A DNA stretch of 64,000 nt from Megalobrama amblycephala (GCF_018812025.1 NC_063057.1:18448138-18512137); one strand, 5' to 3'. Shown: positions 1 to 11,778, numbered from the stretch's first letter. A program made the numbers and translations. The notes: generated by a model not told the origin, from the letters alone.

Positions 1-1050
1 ACCTGATCATTAATCAGGGTCCCAAATTGAGCCTTTTTCAACAATCTTGAAATGAGGCCTTGATTATTAGAGCACACAAGGCAGGACATCTCAGTTGAAC
101 AGTTCTTGGCTTTCTGGCTCATCTCGGAGCTTAATGAGAGCCATGAATAGACATAGACCACTGGAATTCTAGTGATTGTCCGAATGATATAATCTCCTCT
201 AGTGATACCCCAGTTCAGTGAAACATAAAGCATGTTCAAAAAATCCAGCCTCGCTGGTAGATTTGTGGTTGTCAAAGAAGTAGAATCATGGGTATGGTCA
301 TTTATAAAAAGCTTCAAAGAAGCAAAGGATCCTTTGCTGACATTTAATTAGGATCATGAAAGGTGGAACAGCATTTTGAGAGGGGTATGTAAAGGTTATG
401 TACTGTACTTTTATATATCTCAAATGAATCGAAATGGAAGAGACTACAATAACCCGCAGCACTGACAGTACTGGATAATTTCAGAGCTGATTATTTACAC
501 AGCTGCATGTCCAAAAAGAAAAAGAGTAACTAGCAAAGAAGACGTTAATAACTGTGATGAGAGTTTTGAGACAGCTTGATTGTTGTATGTTAACTGGTTT
601 GTTCACTCAGGGTGAATCTCACAAACCTGTTAAGAACATGTTTCAGTCATCTCCAAAAACATTTTTTTAGACAATAAAGCTTATTCTAAGACCCTTGTAA
701 TTAAGACTTCATTCTCGTTATTGTAATGCAAAATAAATAGACATAAAATATATAAAATCTGTTTATACTATAAGAAAAAGTTCAAAATCTCATAGTTGTA
801 AACTGATATCTCACAATTGCGATATCTTTATATCTTTATCTCACAATTTTGACTATATCTTGTAATGTGGATATTGTTTTTAAATGTATCTCACAGTAAT
901 TCTAAAATGGAAATGCACAGATATAGAGTTACCATTCAGATAAATTACTAACTAAATAATTTTAAAACGTCTGTACACATTACAGTAATGAGAATTGTGT
1001 GCTTAAATGTCATGGAAATTATGCAAAATTAATATGACATGGACATTAGA
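1..1050. other. No gene seen; AT-rich non-coding DNA
   Basis: No open frame with coding character and no splice-flanked exon could be supported. At about 780-900 there is an imperfect tandem arrangement of the motif ATCTCACAATT with variable spacing. I take it for a decayed short tandem repeat of a kind frequent in cyprinids. The rest looks like unremarkable intron or intergenic sequence. Confidence 0.5.
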
Positions 1051-1590
1051 GCTGCACAATTAATCGTAAAAAGATTGTGATCATACCGGAGCATTCAAAT
1101 CTGTGTTCATGCTGCTCAGCCAGAGAAAGCAGTTTTGAACCACACAGTAGTTATTTCTTTGTTACAAACATTCAAATTATCACAGAAGTACTGAGATTAA
1201 AGTTTAAAGTTAGGATATAAACATTGATGTTTACAATAGCGATCAAAATAGAGCAAACCACCTATTGAAACTAACATGGCGCTTCAAATAACAGTTGTAT
1301 CAATTACATCTTAAACCACTAGGTGGAGACTGTTTAAAAAATTTGTCATTGAATCATTCATTCAAAAGATTTGTTCAAAAACACTGAGTCATCCAGTAAT
1401 GAAACAAGTGTTTATTAATGAGTCATTGAATTCATTCAAAACCTCTTTTTTTTCATTCAAATTAATTAAACATTTTTCCAGCAATTAATATTTTGTCAGA
1501 ACCTCCAGAAAATTACTTGTTGTATATTCAGAATTGTGGAAGAAACCAAAAAACCGTGATATAATTTTATCCAGAATTTTATCATGCAGC
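1051..1590. mobile_element. DNA transposon remnant with GCTGCA termini
   Basis: The left end reads GCTGCACAATTAATCG and the right end, read on the opposite strand, begins GCTGCATGATAAAATT, so the block has imperfect terminal inverted repeats. The combination GCTGCACGATTAATCG is a well-known terminus of abundant non-autonomous DNA elements in cyprinid genomes (from memory). There is no transposase open frame inside. The target duplication could not be resolved because the ends have decayed. Confidence 0.5.
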
Positions 1591-2656
1591 TTTACTGGAC
1601 ATGTTTTTTTGTGAGATTCAGTCATGCGCCATAAAAAAACAAAAAACAAAAAAACAATTCAGGTAGAATCTTCATATTTTAATAAAAATGTTTGAGCATG
1701 AGCTAAAATGTTTGTCCCACATCTGTTTCTTCAACAATACCATGTGCCAAATGCACTCTTAGTATGATTTATGAAGAGTAAACAACTCCTGTCATCTTTA
1801 TAAGGTACGTGATTTTGTCTCAGAGTCTCAAATGAGCCTAAAGCTCTCTCTCAGACAGCACCTGATTGTGTTGGCCCATCTAACTGTCCGACCAGCCCCC
1901 CTGATACTTATTTCAAAATCATGTTGAAGCCAGACTCATTTTAGCCATTTTCCAGGGAGACTCGAGCGTGTGAGCTCAAATTGCAGCTTGTTACATTTAG
2001 GCAATGTTGACTCTTCTAATTGCCGTCTGTCTGGCTCTCCTCTCTCTGTTGGCCTGTACCAAAAAGTTCTCTCCAGCCGACAATGCCCGTCTGAGTCATG
2101 TGCATTATCAGAAATGCAGTTGCACCCGTGTTTAACATTAACTCGCTTTGGAGGCCATCGCAATCAGTGCTTCTGCTGCATCGCTACAATGATGTACATC
2201 AGACCTCTACCCAGATTATGTTGTAGTTTTTGGCCTCGGCAGTCAGCTGGGAGGTACCGGCCAGTGGGACCACAATTATATTGCTATATCTGGTGTTCAC
2301 ACTCTCACTGTTTCTCTCCACAGCTCTTTGCGTGACAACTGAGTGCTTTGGGGAATTTAATTAGGCTTTGTGCAAAAGCTGTGCAGTTTCTGGGCATGCC
2401 ATGAAGAGTTGTTTCTTAATGAACAGTTTGCTTTGAATGTCAAAAATGGATTATTTGCATTGCATTTGGGGTAATATGTGGTTTTGGAGAAGTGCATGTT
2501 GCTGTTCCATTTTGAAGCCATGCAGTTTCTTTGTTCCCACAGGATTATGTTACTGAACCATAGTAGATTTATACAGAACCAATGACAGAGCATTATGGAT
2601 ATCAGTGAACTCCCAACTGCTACCATGAATCTTGCTATATTTACTGATTTAGATTC
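1591..2656. other. No gene seen; possible unique sequence at 1930-2340
   Basis: The stretch 1930-2340 is more balanced in base composition than its surroundings and holds overlapping open frames on both strands (121 aa at 1970-2335 on +, 75 aa at 1936-2163 on -). Neither shows a recognisable domain or codon pattern, and neither is flanked by convincing splice sites. It may be conserved non-coding DNA, but that cannot be judged from one sequence. Confidence 0.35.
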
Positions 2657-2675
2657 ATTCATATATATATATATA
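2657..2675. repeat. (AT)n microsatellite, short
   Basis: About nine AT repeats immediately to the left of the GTGAT array. Confidence 0.8.
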
Positions 2676-2686
2676 GTGAATGGTGA

Positions 2687-2791
2687 ATGTGATGTGATGT
2701 GATGTGATGTGATGTGATGTGATGTGATGTGATGTGATGTGATGTGATGTGATGTGATGTGATGTGACGTGATGTGACGTGACGTGACGTG
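2687..2791. repeat. (GTGAT)n pentanucleotide array, about 20 copies
   Basis: Uninterrupted copies of GTGAT pass at the right-hand end into GTGAC/GTGAT mixtures and then pure GTGAC units next to the SINE at 2792. The gradient suggests that GTGAC (CGTCA on the SINE strand) is the ancestral unit and that the GTGAT form expanded away from the SINE. The array is therefore best read as the expanded 3' tail of the neighbouring minus-strand SINE. Confidence 0.85.
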
Positions 2792-3092
2792 TAGCCAATT
2801 ATGGTGTCCCATACTCGGAATTTGTCGGAACTCTGAACTCACTCACAGCAATGAGTATTGAAGACACCGTGAACACACACCCGGAGCAATAGGCAGCCAT
2901 TTTTGCTGCTGCGCCCGGGAAACAATTGTGGTTAGGTGCCTTGCTCAAGGGTACCTCAGTTGTGGGTAATGAGAGTGGAAGAGAGAGCTGTTCATTCCCC
3001 CCACCTACCTACATTTCCTGCTGGTACTGAGACTCAAACCTGCTACCTTTGTGTTACAAGTCCGACTCTCTAACCATTAGACGTACGGTGTT
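2792..3092 (-). mobile_element. tRNA-derived SINE (V-SINE/HE1-like)
   Basis: Read on the minus strand from about 3092, the element starts with a tRNA-like head. An A-box-like GTCTAATGGTTAGAG lies at about 3068-3083, followed by a B-box-like GGTTTGAGTCT at 3030-3040, as in RNA polymerase III promoters. A body follows with GAGCAAGGCACC and GGGTGTGTGTTCACGGTGTC motifs that I remember from HE1-like V-SINEs of fish. The 3' end reads GAGTATGGGACACCATAATTGG and runs into a CGTCA-type tail instead of poly(A). Several B-box positions have diverged, so the copy is old and probably silent. The family name is from memory; tRNA origin is the firmer part. Confidence 0.75.
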
Positions 3093-3439
3093 TTTTCCAC
3101 TTTACCACAGTAAAGAATGCTAATATAATAGGCCTAATTAAAAGCGAATGAAAGAAAGAAATGTTTATAATCCCCTGCGTGATTGAAGATTTGGGAAAAG
3201 AAACAGAGATTCCATGTTCAGTGGAATAACTAATGGAATATTGTTCAATTCTCTGCTAATCAGGTGACCAGATCACGATTCTTAAAATGGAATACAAACC
3301 CGACAAAGCTTAAAAGTATGGACTCTCGTACCTCTCTTATTCAGCATGAACCAAAATGTTTCCATGGCTGCGATGTCACATTTAATTGCTAACCTAAAGC
3401 TTTGTGCTTCACTCGTGTCATAATCACGTAAATACTGGC

Positions 3440-3575
3440 ACAGCCCCATCAGCGGGTACCGAATATACCCGGATACCCGGAACTTCCGGTACTACAGAAG
3501 TGCTGGTATCGTCACATTTTCAAAATTTCAGTACCGACTTGGTACCGAAGTACCGGTACTTTTGACAACACTAGC
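3440..3575. repeat. GGTACC-rich repeat remnant
   Basis: A short block carries repeated TACCGA/GGTACC/TACCGG motifs and ends in GTACTTTTGACAACACTAG. I recognise this as the edge of a dispersed cyprinid repeat. No second terminus was found, so its extent is approximate. Confidence 0.35.
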
Positions 3576-3723
3576 CCCCAGTTTAGAGAGAGGTCGGTGG
3601 AGCGAATGTTTATGAGCGACACCTGCGCGTCACTATGGTCTCGAGTCCCATGGATAAGCTACGGATGGATAAAAGGAGGAGTAATGACAGTGGAAGACGA
3701 GAGAGGACCAGGCCTGAGACATT

Positions 3724-4507
3724 TTAAAGGGATAGTTCACCCAAAAATGAAAATTTGATGTTTATCTGCTTACCCCCAGCGCATCCAAGATGTAGGTGTC
3801 TTTGTTTCTTCAGTAGAACACAATTGATGATTTTTAACTCCAACCGCTGCCGTCTGTCAGTGGTATAATGCAAGTCAGCGGGAACTTGGACTATAAGAGT
3901 AAATGACAGACAAGACAAATCCAAATTAAACCCTGCGGCTCGTGACGACACATTGATGTCCTTAGACATGAAACGATCGGTTTGTGTGAGAAACCGAACA
4001 GTATTTATATCATTTTTTACCTCTAATACACCACTATGTCCAACTGCATTCATCACTCGATTCGTGAGGTCTGATCGCGCTCTGACAATGGCAGTGATGT
4101 CTAGCACTCATTGAAGTATATGCGCGAGACATCACTGCCGTTGTCAGAGCGCGATCAGACCTCACGAATCGAGTGATGAATGCCGTTGGACATAGTGGTG
4201 TATTAGAGGTAAAAAATGATATAAATACTGTTCGGTTTCTCGCACAAACCGATCGTTTTGTGTCTTAAGACATCAATGTGTCGTCACGAGCCGCAGGGTT
4301 TAATTTGGATTTGTCTGTCGTGTTTTATTTACTCTTATAGTCCAAGTTCCCGCTGACTTGCATTATACCACTGACAGACGGCAGCGGTTGCAGTTAAAAA
4401 TCATCATTTGTGTTCTACTGAAGAAACAAAGTCTCCTACATCTTGGATGCTCTGGGGGTAAGCAGATAAACATCAAATTTTCATTTTTGGGTGAACTATC
4501 CCTTTAA
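3724..4507. mobile_element. T2/Kolobok-like palindromic MITE, copy A
   Basis: The element is bounded by TTAA on both sides (3724-3727 and 4504-4507). It starts AGGGATAGTTCACCC and ends with the exact reverse complement. Nearly the whole 0.78 kb is one palindrome: each arm is about 380 bases and the unpaired centre near 4104-4124 is only about 20 bases. No transposase is encoded; open frames here are strand shadows of the arms. The termini fit the TTAAAGGRR rule of T2 elements, which belong to the Kolobok superfamily (from memory). A second, internally deleted member is at 32577-33129. Confidence 0.85.
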
Positions 4508-4711
4508 GTTCTTGTTTTGTTTTCGTTTAGGGGGCAATCGTCTGTGAGGGGCTGTCGCTTTTCTTTCACTTTGTTGCTTGTTTATTTTGTGATTAACGTT
4601 TATGCTGATTATTTGCCGTTTCCCACCTCCTTCCTCCCTTATCAACAAACCTTGATACAATACCAAGTTCTGTCATGAAACTCTAGATGGATCAAGCTGA
4701 TAGGTCGGTCC

Positions 4712-5115
4712 TTAAAGGCGCTCTAAGCGATTTGACGCGTTTTTAGGCCCAATTTTTTTTTTTGTCACATACCGCAAACATTTCCTCACTATGCGCTAGC
4801 TGCCTGTCCCCTGAACACACTGTAAAAAAACGCGGTCTCTGTAGTCGCCACAAGCTCCGAAAACTGTTATAAAAACAAACTGGTGCAGCCTGGACCACTT
4901 AACATAATAAACATGCTCCAGCCAATAACCGACAAGCAGCGTCAATACGCAAGCTACTTACATTTTAAATGCGCGTTCATGACTGTTTCAGGAAGCACGG
5001 AGGGGAGGGCCAGGAGGAGTAGGAGGGAGGGTCTAGCTAGCCTCTGTTTTGTTTGACAACACTTCGAACGTCAACAGGAAGTTACTCCGCTCAGAATCGC
5101 TTAGAGCGCCTTTAA
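4712..5115. mobile_element. T2-like MITE with TTAAAGGCGCTCTAAGCGATT termini
   Basis: The left terminus is TTAAAGGCGCTCTAAGCGA and the right terminus is its reverse complement, giving inverted repeats of about 20 bases with only the ends conserved. The outermost TTAA on both sides is the likely target duplication. The interior is GC-richer than the flanks and has no coding frame. It lies only about 200 bases from the T2-like element at 3724-4507 but shares no interior sequence with it. Confidence 0.75.
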
Positions 5116-5159
5116 CTCAACCTGCTGACAATTACCTTGTTAACTACGTGGCACAAGCT

Positions 5160-5512
5160 GATTGGTTCCTTTTGCAACACATTATTAACTGTTTGATAAC
5201 ATAGTCAAGCAAAAGGCTAATCATATTAATTACCGTTATGTGTCCAATGTTGTAAAAAAGTGATATCATTGTGCAGCGTTTACCTCAGTAAGTTGACTGA
5301 GTGGATCTCTGAGCTGGTGGAGGCGGAGCTAATTTACATATTCATTGATGCGTATATAATAAATGAGGCAAGGGTGTAGTGAGTTACATTCAAGCTATAT
5401 TAACGCATCAAGATATTTTTTTTTCACAGGAAAAAACTTTTAAATATGTAATTTTGGTGATCAAAGATGAGTTTTAAGGGATAAAATTATTGACTACAGG
5501 GGGACTTTAACA
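5160..5512. mobile_element. Cyprinid DNA repeat, copy 1 (related to 9790-10322)
   Basis: The block shares the run ACACATTA..AGCTGTTTGATAAC, GTTATGTGTCC.ATGTTGTA, TTTGCATATTCAT and CAAGGGTGTAG with the second copy near 9.8-10.3 kb, in the same order and orientation. Copy 1 lacks the pyrimidine-rich segment present in copy 2 at about 10046-10130. The right boundary may be the GGGGGACTTTAA at 5500-5512. The superfamily is not clear. Confidence 0.55.
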
Positions 5513-5516
5513 ATGT

Positions 5517-6904
5517 AAAAAGTCTTTACTGTCACATTTGCTAAATTTAACACATCCTTGTTTAAAAAAAAAATAAATAAATTCGTACCGCAGACTTTTG
5601 CCTGGTAGTGTATATACACAAAAAATTAGGTTTTGTCACTGGTAGCATTTTTTCGTTTGTCATTTTTATCCTTGTTAAAAGTTGTATCCTACATCTCATG
5701 AACCGCCGTAGTTTTTCAATGTATCCCTTCTGTGCTTGGCTGTGTAATTATTGCTTGCTATATGTATGGTTATTGTTAAGAAACTTCTTTCACACACACT
5801 TCTTCCAAGTAAACTTTTACTGACTGGCACAGTTAAGAACATTTAAAATTGGTATTTTTTTCTGCGTAAGGGTGAATTATTTTTTTTGTATTATTTTTTT
5901 TTTTTTTGTCTTATGATATCTTCTGATCTGCCTTTCATGTTCTGCCTAGACTATTTCTTCATTTTTTAAAAAGGTCCAATTACACAGCTTCAGTAGCTGC
6001 CCTGTGCTGTCAGTGTTGCAGGAAGAAGAGGTATATGGCCTATCAAAACCTGCAATTAGCTCTGTGGCCTTTTACCAAAGACCACTCTTATTGGAGGAAA
6101 AGACATGATAGGAAAAAAATCCCAGAGCCAATAACTGCATTAACCTTCATCGTCAACCTTTGTATAAGTCAAAATGATGCCCTTTTAAGTTCGCTTATGT
6201 CATTTTATAACATGTAACCTCACTGAAGTTTCTGATTTTTATTTTTTTTTTTTTTTTGTCAGTGAAAGGGAACTTTTTGTGACTTTAAAGTTTTTGAAAA
6301 CTTTTGGGTCACTGTGTTCTTTTCAGTGAATATGGGTAATTTTCTTTCAGCCTATCAGAAATAACATCTACCACAATAGTTCTTTTTCTAATGCAGTGCT
6401 TTTTTTGTTTAGGAAAAAAGGAAGAAGAAAAAAAACTGTCTAAAATACACAACCCTTCTAATTATTCATGATCATTATTCTCTCATAAATTTCCCACAAC
6501 CACTCAGTCCCAAACCATGAGCAGACATGGCTGCTGGGTTATTATGTGGCTTTAAGGCAAAGATGAGACGAGTTTATATGGATTATGCATGAAGTACAGA
6601 CTGTGTTTAAGCGAAAGCAATCAGCAGCAAGAGTCACACAGAGCTTTGATCAGTTCTTAAAATGTTTTTAATTGTACTGCTGTCTTTTTTTTTTTTTTTT
6701 TTTTTTGTCTGATCAGTTTTGTTTATTTTATTATTGTCTGTGGGTCAGTGATGTGATTCTCACGTTTGTTGTCCCATCTGTTCACTTAAACAACAAAATT
6801 TCTGAATAAAATTGTATTTTGATATTTTGTTTTGGGTGCACAGTCAAAAATGTCAGGACGGTACAACTGTGCAAATATAAATAAATACATTGAAGTCAAG
6901 TCAC
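5517..6904. other. No gene seen; T-rich non-coding DNA
   Basis: Several poly(T) runs occur, the longest at 6685-6706 (about 22 T). Short open frames here have low-complexity composition and no recognisable domain. Confidence 0.5.
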
Positions 6905-7185
6905 CTTTATTTATGCCCTTAATACAATACAGATTGTTTTGAAGCATCTTCACAGTAATAAACAGGAAAATAACAGAATCTATGATGTTAACTTCATCAA
7001 ATATGAGGCAAATTCAAATTCTGCTGTAAAGCAGCTCTAAAAAGACAATAGTGTCAGTATTACACACTTGAGTCAGTTCAGTGTTGATTCAATTTAGTTC
7101 AATAACAGTGTGGATGTTGCAAAATTCATTATTTATGAAACAAATTCAATTCAGCTATAAAGCAGCTCTTCTGTTCACCTATAGA
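6897..7185. repeat. Dispersed teleost repeat (AGTCACCTTTATTTAT type)
   Basis: The sequence AAGTCACCTTTATTTATG.., ACAATACAGATTGTTTTGAAGCA, CAGCTCTAAAAAG and a second ATTCAGCTATAAAGCAGCTCT matches, in order, a dispersed repeat that I remember as very common in cyprinid introns. Its class is uncertain. The internal AAAGCAGCTCT motif occurs twice, once per half. Confidence 0.5.
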
Positions 7186-7280
7186 ATGCAAGTCATACAT
7201 CATTGTTGTTGTTTTTATACATCAGACTTTGTAATAATTCACCAAATGCAAACACAATAAACCAGAATGAATGAACAGCC

Positions 7281-7405
7281 TGAATATTCGATCTCTAAAT
7301 GCGTGGGAATAAAACGTCTCTGATTGGTCAACCAAACATCAGACAATAGAATAGAATAATAGAAAAGGGCATTCATTCCCACCCATGTAGAGATCGAAGA
7401 TTCAA
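7281..7405. mobile_element. Short inverted-repeat element
   Basis: GAATATTCGATCTCTAAATG at about 7282-7301 pairs with CATGTAGAGATCGAAGATTC at about 7385-7404, and the pairing continues inward through GTGGGAAT and ATTCCCAC. The two arms of about 35 bases enclose a spacer of about 60 bases, typical of a small MITE or a hairpin-forming remnant. No target duplication was identified. Confidence 0.5.
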
Positions 7406-8525
7406 GCTCTTTATCCATTTTGGTTTTATTGTTTCCATTTGGTATATTAGAACAAAGTACGCTGAAAATAAAAATATGAAAAAACAACGTAAGATAGATT
7501 AGTTTATGTATGTTCATGAGAAGGGTCGAATATGTGATAAAAGACAAAAACGAGAAAACAAATTATCCGAATGTACACGGACCCAAAAACTAAATTTCTG
7601 AGAACCTGTGTTTTAATCTACATTTTTAAAGAGATTTTTCCTTTGTGATCTTTGTTTCTAAATGATACCACCTGTCAGTATAAGCGACTTTTTGTTGCAT
7701 CCAAAACTAAGCCATGTTTCTGTCATGATAAAAGGCGTTTCAAATTGTATAATTACCATTAGTTTGAAAAGTGGGCCTCTTATGTTGGAGGACCATTTTG
7801 AAAAGCCTGAACTTTTATAGAGCGATCTTGTATTTAAATGATGTGGTGGGCTGAAAGTAATGCAGAATAAAATTGTGGTCATGAAACTGCTTTTTAACAG
7901 GTGGCCTCCCATCTGTCCAATGTGCTTTTTACTGCTCTCTCTAATGAGCACTAGGTCACCTTGGCGCACTGATCCTCCATAAATTAAAAAACTTTCTCTC
8001 TGACAATAAGTGGAATGTGTGGCTATCCAGTCTAAGCCTCCACAATATGGCCATTGTTTGGTTTTGTTGTTCTTCAGTTTTGTTGAGTAAAACCAACAGG
8101 GGCTCCAATGCTAAATGTTGTGGCTTAGTCATTACCCTTTACTTACTGTAGCTGCCTTCACCATGCAAGATGAGCTTTAAAAGCATTGGCTTTTGGCCTT
8201 TGTGAGGCAAATTTGAAGCTGAGTCATGAGAGCGGATCACGCAGTGTATCAGCGAGGGGTGGTGAATATGAAATGTCAAAGAAAGAAAGTTCTTGACACA
8301 GAAAGTGTGGTATTGTTGCCACTCTGTAGCAAATTAGACACTTCATTACAATGATGAGGTTGTTTCTTTCAGTAGGGAATCAAGCCTAAATATTAACTCT
8401 ATATCCAATAAAGTTAGAAGAAGGTTTTATTAAAACTCATGCAAAAAACTAATGCATAAAACATTATTGTTTCTTGCAAATCTGAGTCACACGTTTTAGA
8501 CATTTTGCCGAAAAGTGGCATTCTC

Positions 8526-8529
<4 letters not shown>

Positions 8530-8578
<49 letters not shown>
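8530..8578. repeat. (TC)n microsatellite, about 24 copies
   Basis: A pure TC/CT run; on the minus strand it is read as an Arg-Glu repeat in a spurious frame. Confidence 0.95.
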
Positions 8579-8580
<2 letters not shown>

Positions 8581-8780
8581 GAAAGACCTATGCAGATACG
8601 TTTTGATGCTTTGATTAAGTTCAGTGGTAGCCTCTGGTAATGTATTTAATTTGTACTTTAGAGACATTCAGTTTTACTGGATTACATTGATTAAAAGCAT
8701 TTAAATGTTAAATTAACCATTTTTGAAGTGAAATACATCTAAGACAGTATATTCATCACTGATAAGCAAGGCGGCGATAT

Positions 8781-8800
8781 TTTATTTATTTATTTATTTT
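8781..8800. repeat. (TTTA)n microsatellite
   Basis: About five copies of TTTA inside AT-rich DNA. Confidence 0.8.
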
Positions 8801-9789
8801 GATTAGATAGTATATTGCTACACATGTAAGAACATATGACATCTTTCACCTCTTCACATCATCAAAACGAAAGATAAGTATGTTTATATGCATGATCTTA
8901 CACCAATTATTCTTAATAACCTAACAACGTGCAGCTCATGTAAATGCCTTTAAACAGTGTTCTTATTAAGGAGTAGAGATCATACTGTTAAAGCGAAACC
9001 TGATCCACACACAGCAAGAGTGTATTCAGAGTGATTTAATTTGGTTTTTGTTATTTGATTGTCCATTTATCTCATTAAGTAAATGGAAAATTATAAGTGT
9101 TTTCTTGACTATAAAGAGCTACTGTATTTTCCTGGTTGTAGACATTTGTGGATTTAACCATCAAATGGAAAGTATTTTACAGAATTTGCACAAGAAATAT
9201 AGAGGTGAAAATTGTCTGTTCGAGAAGGGCATTGATAGACTTGGCAAGCGTACAGCTCTGCTTTATTAATTGAATACTCCTGTTGGTGGTCAGCGGTGTA
9301 TAATAAATCATACTAAATGGTAGTAAATTGTCTAGAATTAGTGTCTGCGTGTTTATCACTTGAGTCTCAAAATGCTTTCTGGAAGTTAAATAATGAAGAG
9401 TGGCATCATCTGCAACAGGGGGAAAATAAAATGTAATTATATTAGAGAAAGAGAGAGAAGGGAACAAAGAATGAATGTTGAGGGGGAGTAGAGAAATCCA
9501 CGGGTTTAATACACTGCGAGCACTGCAGCCATGTAAATTATGAAATTATTGTCAAATATTGTGTAAGAAATTCCACATTCTTGCACATTTAGGTCAGGCA
9601 ATTTTGTTCATATCTGTGCTGTTAAAGAAACTGTACAAACAAAAAGCTTCTTTTATATGTTTGGCGATATTAATTAAAAAGACCCCCTGTGGTGAAAATC
9701 AAGTTTTTAATGTTGTTTATATGTCCATGTGGTGTTTTTAATATGCTTTAAGACAAACCATCAGTCAACACTGAGTATTTTCTCCTTAA

Positions 9790-10322
9790 AACTGCAGTGA
9801 ACCAAAAACAAATCTCTTCAACTTGTGGGGCGGGGCTTTTCGCACTGACTTTCTGTGATGTTCAAAGCTTTTCTAAGGATGCAGATTTTTAGAGGGTGAA
9901 CAGGAACATGGTTTGTGTAACATTAGCAACACATTAATAGCTGTTTGATAACCTAGTCAAGCCAAAGGCTGATCATATCAATAGCTGTTATGTGTCCGAT
10001 GTTGTAGAGATTGATACATAAAACGCATTACCATTCTGATGCATCAACTTCTTCTTCCTCTTCTTCTTCTGAATCAGTTTCTGGTTCAGACAAAAATGGC
10101 TGAATTAAAAAAATATTTCCACTTGGCATTGTGTAGCGTTTATTACAGCTGACCGAATGGATCAGGAAGTCTGAGCTGGTGCGATTTATTGGAGGTGGAG
10201 ACTAATTTGCATATTCATGGTTCCTCATATACTAAATGAAACAAGGGTGTAGAGTTACACTCAAACCATTTTAAGGCAAGAAGAAATTATTTTCAAATGA
10301 GAAAAAAAAAAAAAAAAAAAAA
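9790..10322. mobile_element. Cyprinid DNA repeat, copy 2 (longer) ending in poly(A)
   Basis: This copy shares the ordered motifs of the 5160-5512 repeat and extends further left (GTGAACCAAAAACAAATCTC, GTGGGGCGGGGC). It also contains the pyrimidine-rich segment CTTCTTCTTCCTCTTCTTCT missing from copy 1. The right side runs into about 21 A residues (10302-10322). The poly(A) could hint at a retroposed origin, but the family is not resolved. Confidence 0.55.
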
Positions 10323-11176
10323 CTCTAAATGGGTAAAAGTAAATATAAATACTATATTAAATACTATATATGGATACTATATAATTATACATATTATAAA
10401 ATGAAAAATGCATTTAAGTTTGATATCTGTATATGTGGTCTGTGTTATAGGTTGGTTTTAACAAAGCTTTTCTTTTACCTTTCCTTGAATATTTTCAATT
10501 TTGGAACACAAGACTGTGCACTTTATAATTAACAGAATATTAAATTGCCATTAACTCTCCAGAGCTCAGACCTACTTCTCCTTCATATTTAATTTAAGGT
10601 GACTTCCTCTGCACAGGTCTTCACGTGGACATTCAGACATTGTAATTCAATTTTACAATGAACAGTCTGTTTTATTTAGAGCTGTGCTAATTAATGAACA
10701 TCAGACCGGCACACTGTACAGCTCTGCCTTCAGGCTACTTTAAAGCTGTTATTCAAAACATCTTTAATTGAATAGTCAGAGTAAAGTATGTGATAGTCAT
10801 TTCTGTTGGGAATTATTTTCTGCCTTATGTCACTGTTTATGGATTAGTGGATATACTCATACAAATGTACTTGCTGATAGTTTGAGTTGAGATGATCAGT
10901 TGAGATGGTTGACAAAACTTGCCCAGTTTACCTTAATTCCCCCTGTATAGTTTGATAAACCTCTAAGTCTGTAGTTGTGCCTTGGCCTGCTTTGCAACCT
11001 GATCATTTCCTGTTTTTCTACACTCTTTAAAGCAAATGGCAGCATCCTTTGGGTCCATTGCTGGACACCCTCATGACTTTATGCGCTGCCCTGAGGCTGA
11101 GATGATAATGTGTGGTGGAGATGGCCATCTCTGAGCCAGTGTTGTGCTAATGTGATCTTTTCTCCTCTCCTTCCAG
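10323..11176. other. No gene seen; possible intron upstream of candidate exon
   Basis: AT-rich DNA with no supported feature. A pyrimidine-rich tract (CTTTTCTCCTCTCCTTCCAG) closes the interval and serves as the acceptor region of the candidate exon at 11177. Confidence 0.4.
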
Positions 11177-11232
11177 TGAACACAAAGGAAAAACCGGAGA
11201 AGAAAAGAAAGAGACGGCTGTGGTTTCTGTAG
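11177..11232 (+). CDS. Candidate internal exon 1, unknown protein
   Basis: A strong pyrimidine tract and AG precede the block and GTAG|GTACTG follows it, giving a 56-nt exon. Of three frames only one is open: one base, 18 codons reading EHKGKTGEEKKETAVVSV, then one base (G). The peptide is Lys/Glu-rich and hydrophilic, suggesting a cytosolic or linker region. The trailing G would join the AT that opens the exon at 43161 to make an Asp codon, so the two are phase-compatible; the 33-nt block at 19748 fits between them. I do not recognise the family. This could be a chance acceptor-donor pair, since the donor match is only fair. Confidence 0.4.
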
Positions 11233-11742
11233 GTACTGTGCTTTTTGTTCTCAAGAATCTTATCAGCATTCGTATAGTGTTGTTCATGTTGCACTACAAC
11301 TTTGAAGATACACAGTGCAATTGTATTGTAGATCTTTCAGAAACTGCAAAGAACAACAATTTGTCTGGGAATTTAAGATAAAGCTATACTTTGAACTTAG
11401 TCTATAAGATTTCAACTGATATGATCAATCACAGAGCAGAATTCAAGTGCTCATAGCATGGTATCTTTCTGTCTTTTTTCTCATCACTGTAAACAGTTTT
11501 TGTGTGTGAATTTACAGCATATTACTGGCTACAAGTTGCCATATTAAGCTGTGTGTTTTATAGTAGCAGCTGTATATTTATTTTCATTAAATAATTAGCA
11601 ATTAAGTATGTAGTGTGACTTTACAGAGAAGAGTTGCATGATCTGTGTGTACATGCAAAATTACAGATTAAAAGCAGTAATATGATGTCCAGAGTAATGT
11701 GCTGGCACAATGGTTTCCAGCATGTACTGCAATGTGAATAAA

Positions 11743-11772
11743 TTGATTGATTGATTGATTGATTAATTGATA
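11743..11772. repeat. (GATT)n short microsatellite
   Basis: About six GATT/TTGA units, the last ones diverged. Confidence 0.8.
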
Positions 11773-11778
11773 TCGGCA

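Larger units (their letters stand above)
7406..9789. other. No gene seen
   Basis: The interval holds only short open frames without recognisable domains, plus the microsatellites at 8530 and 8781. The 103-aa minus-strand frame at 7658-7969 has no motif I can name and no supporting splice context. Confidence 0.45.

Noticed and set aside
2357..2842. 161-aa minus-strand frame with His-Ile-Thr-Ser repeats
   Set aside because: The core is the GTGAT pentanucleotide array; the rest has no domain.
3724..4107. 127-aa minus-strand frame
   Set aside because: It follows one arm of the palindromic T2 MITE; the opposite arm gives the mirror reading and copy B shows frameshifts, so it is not a protein gene.
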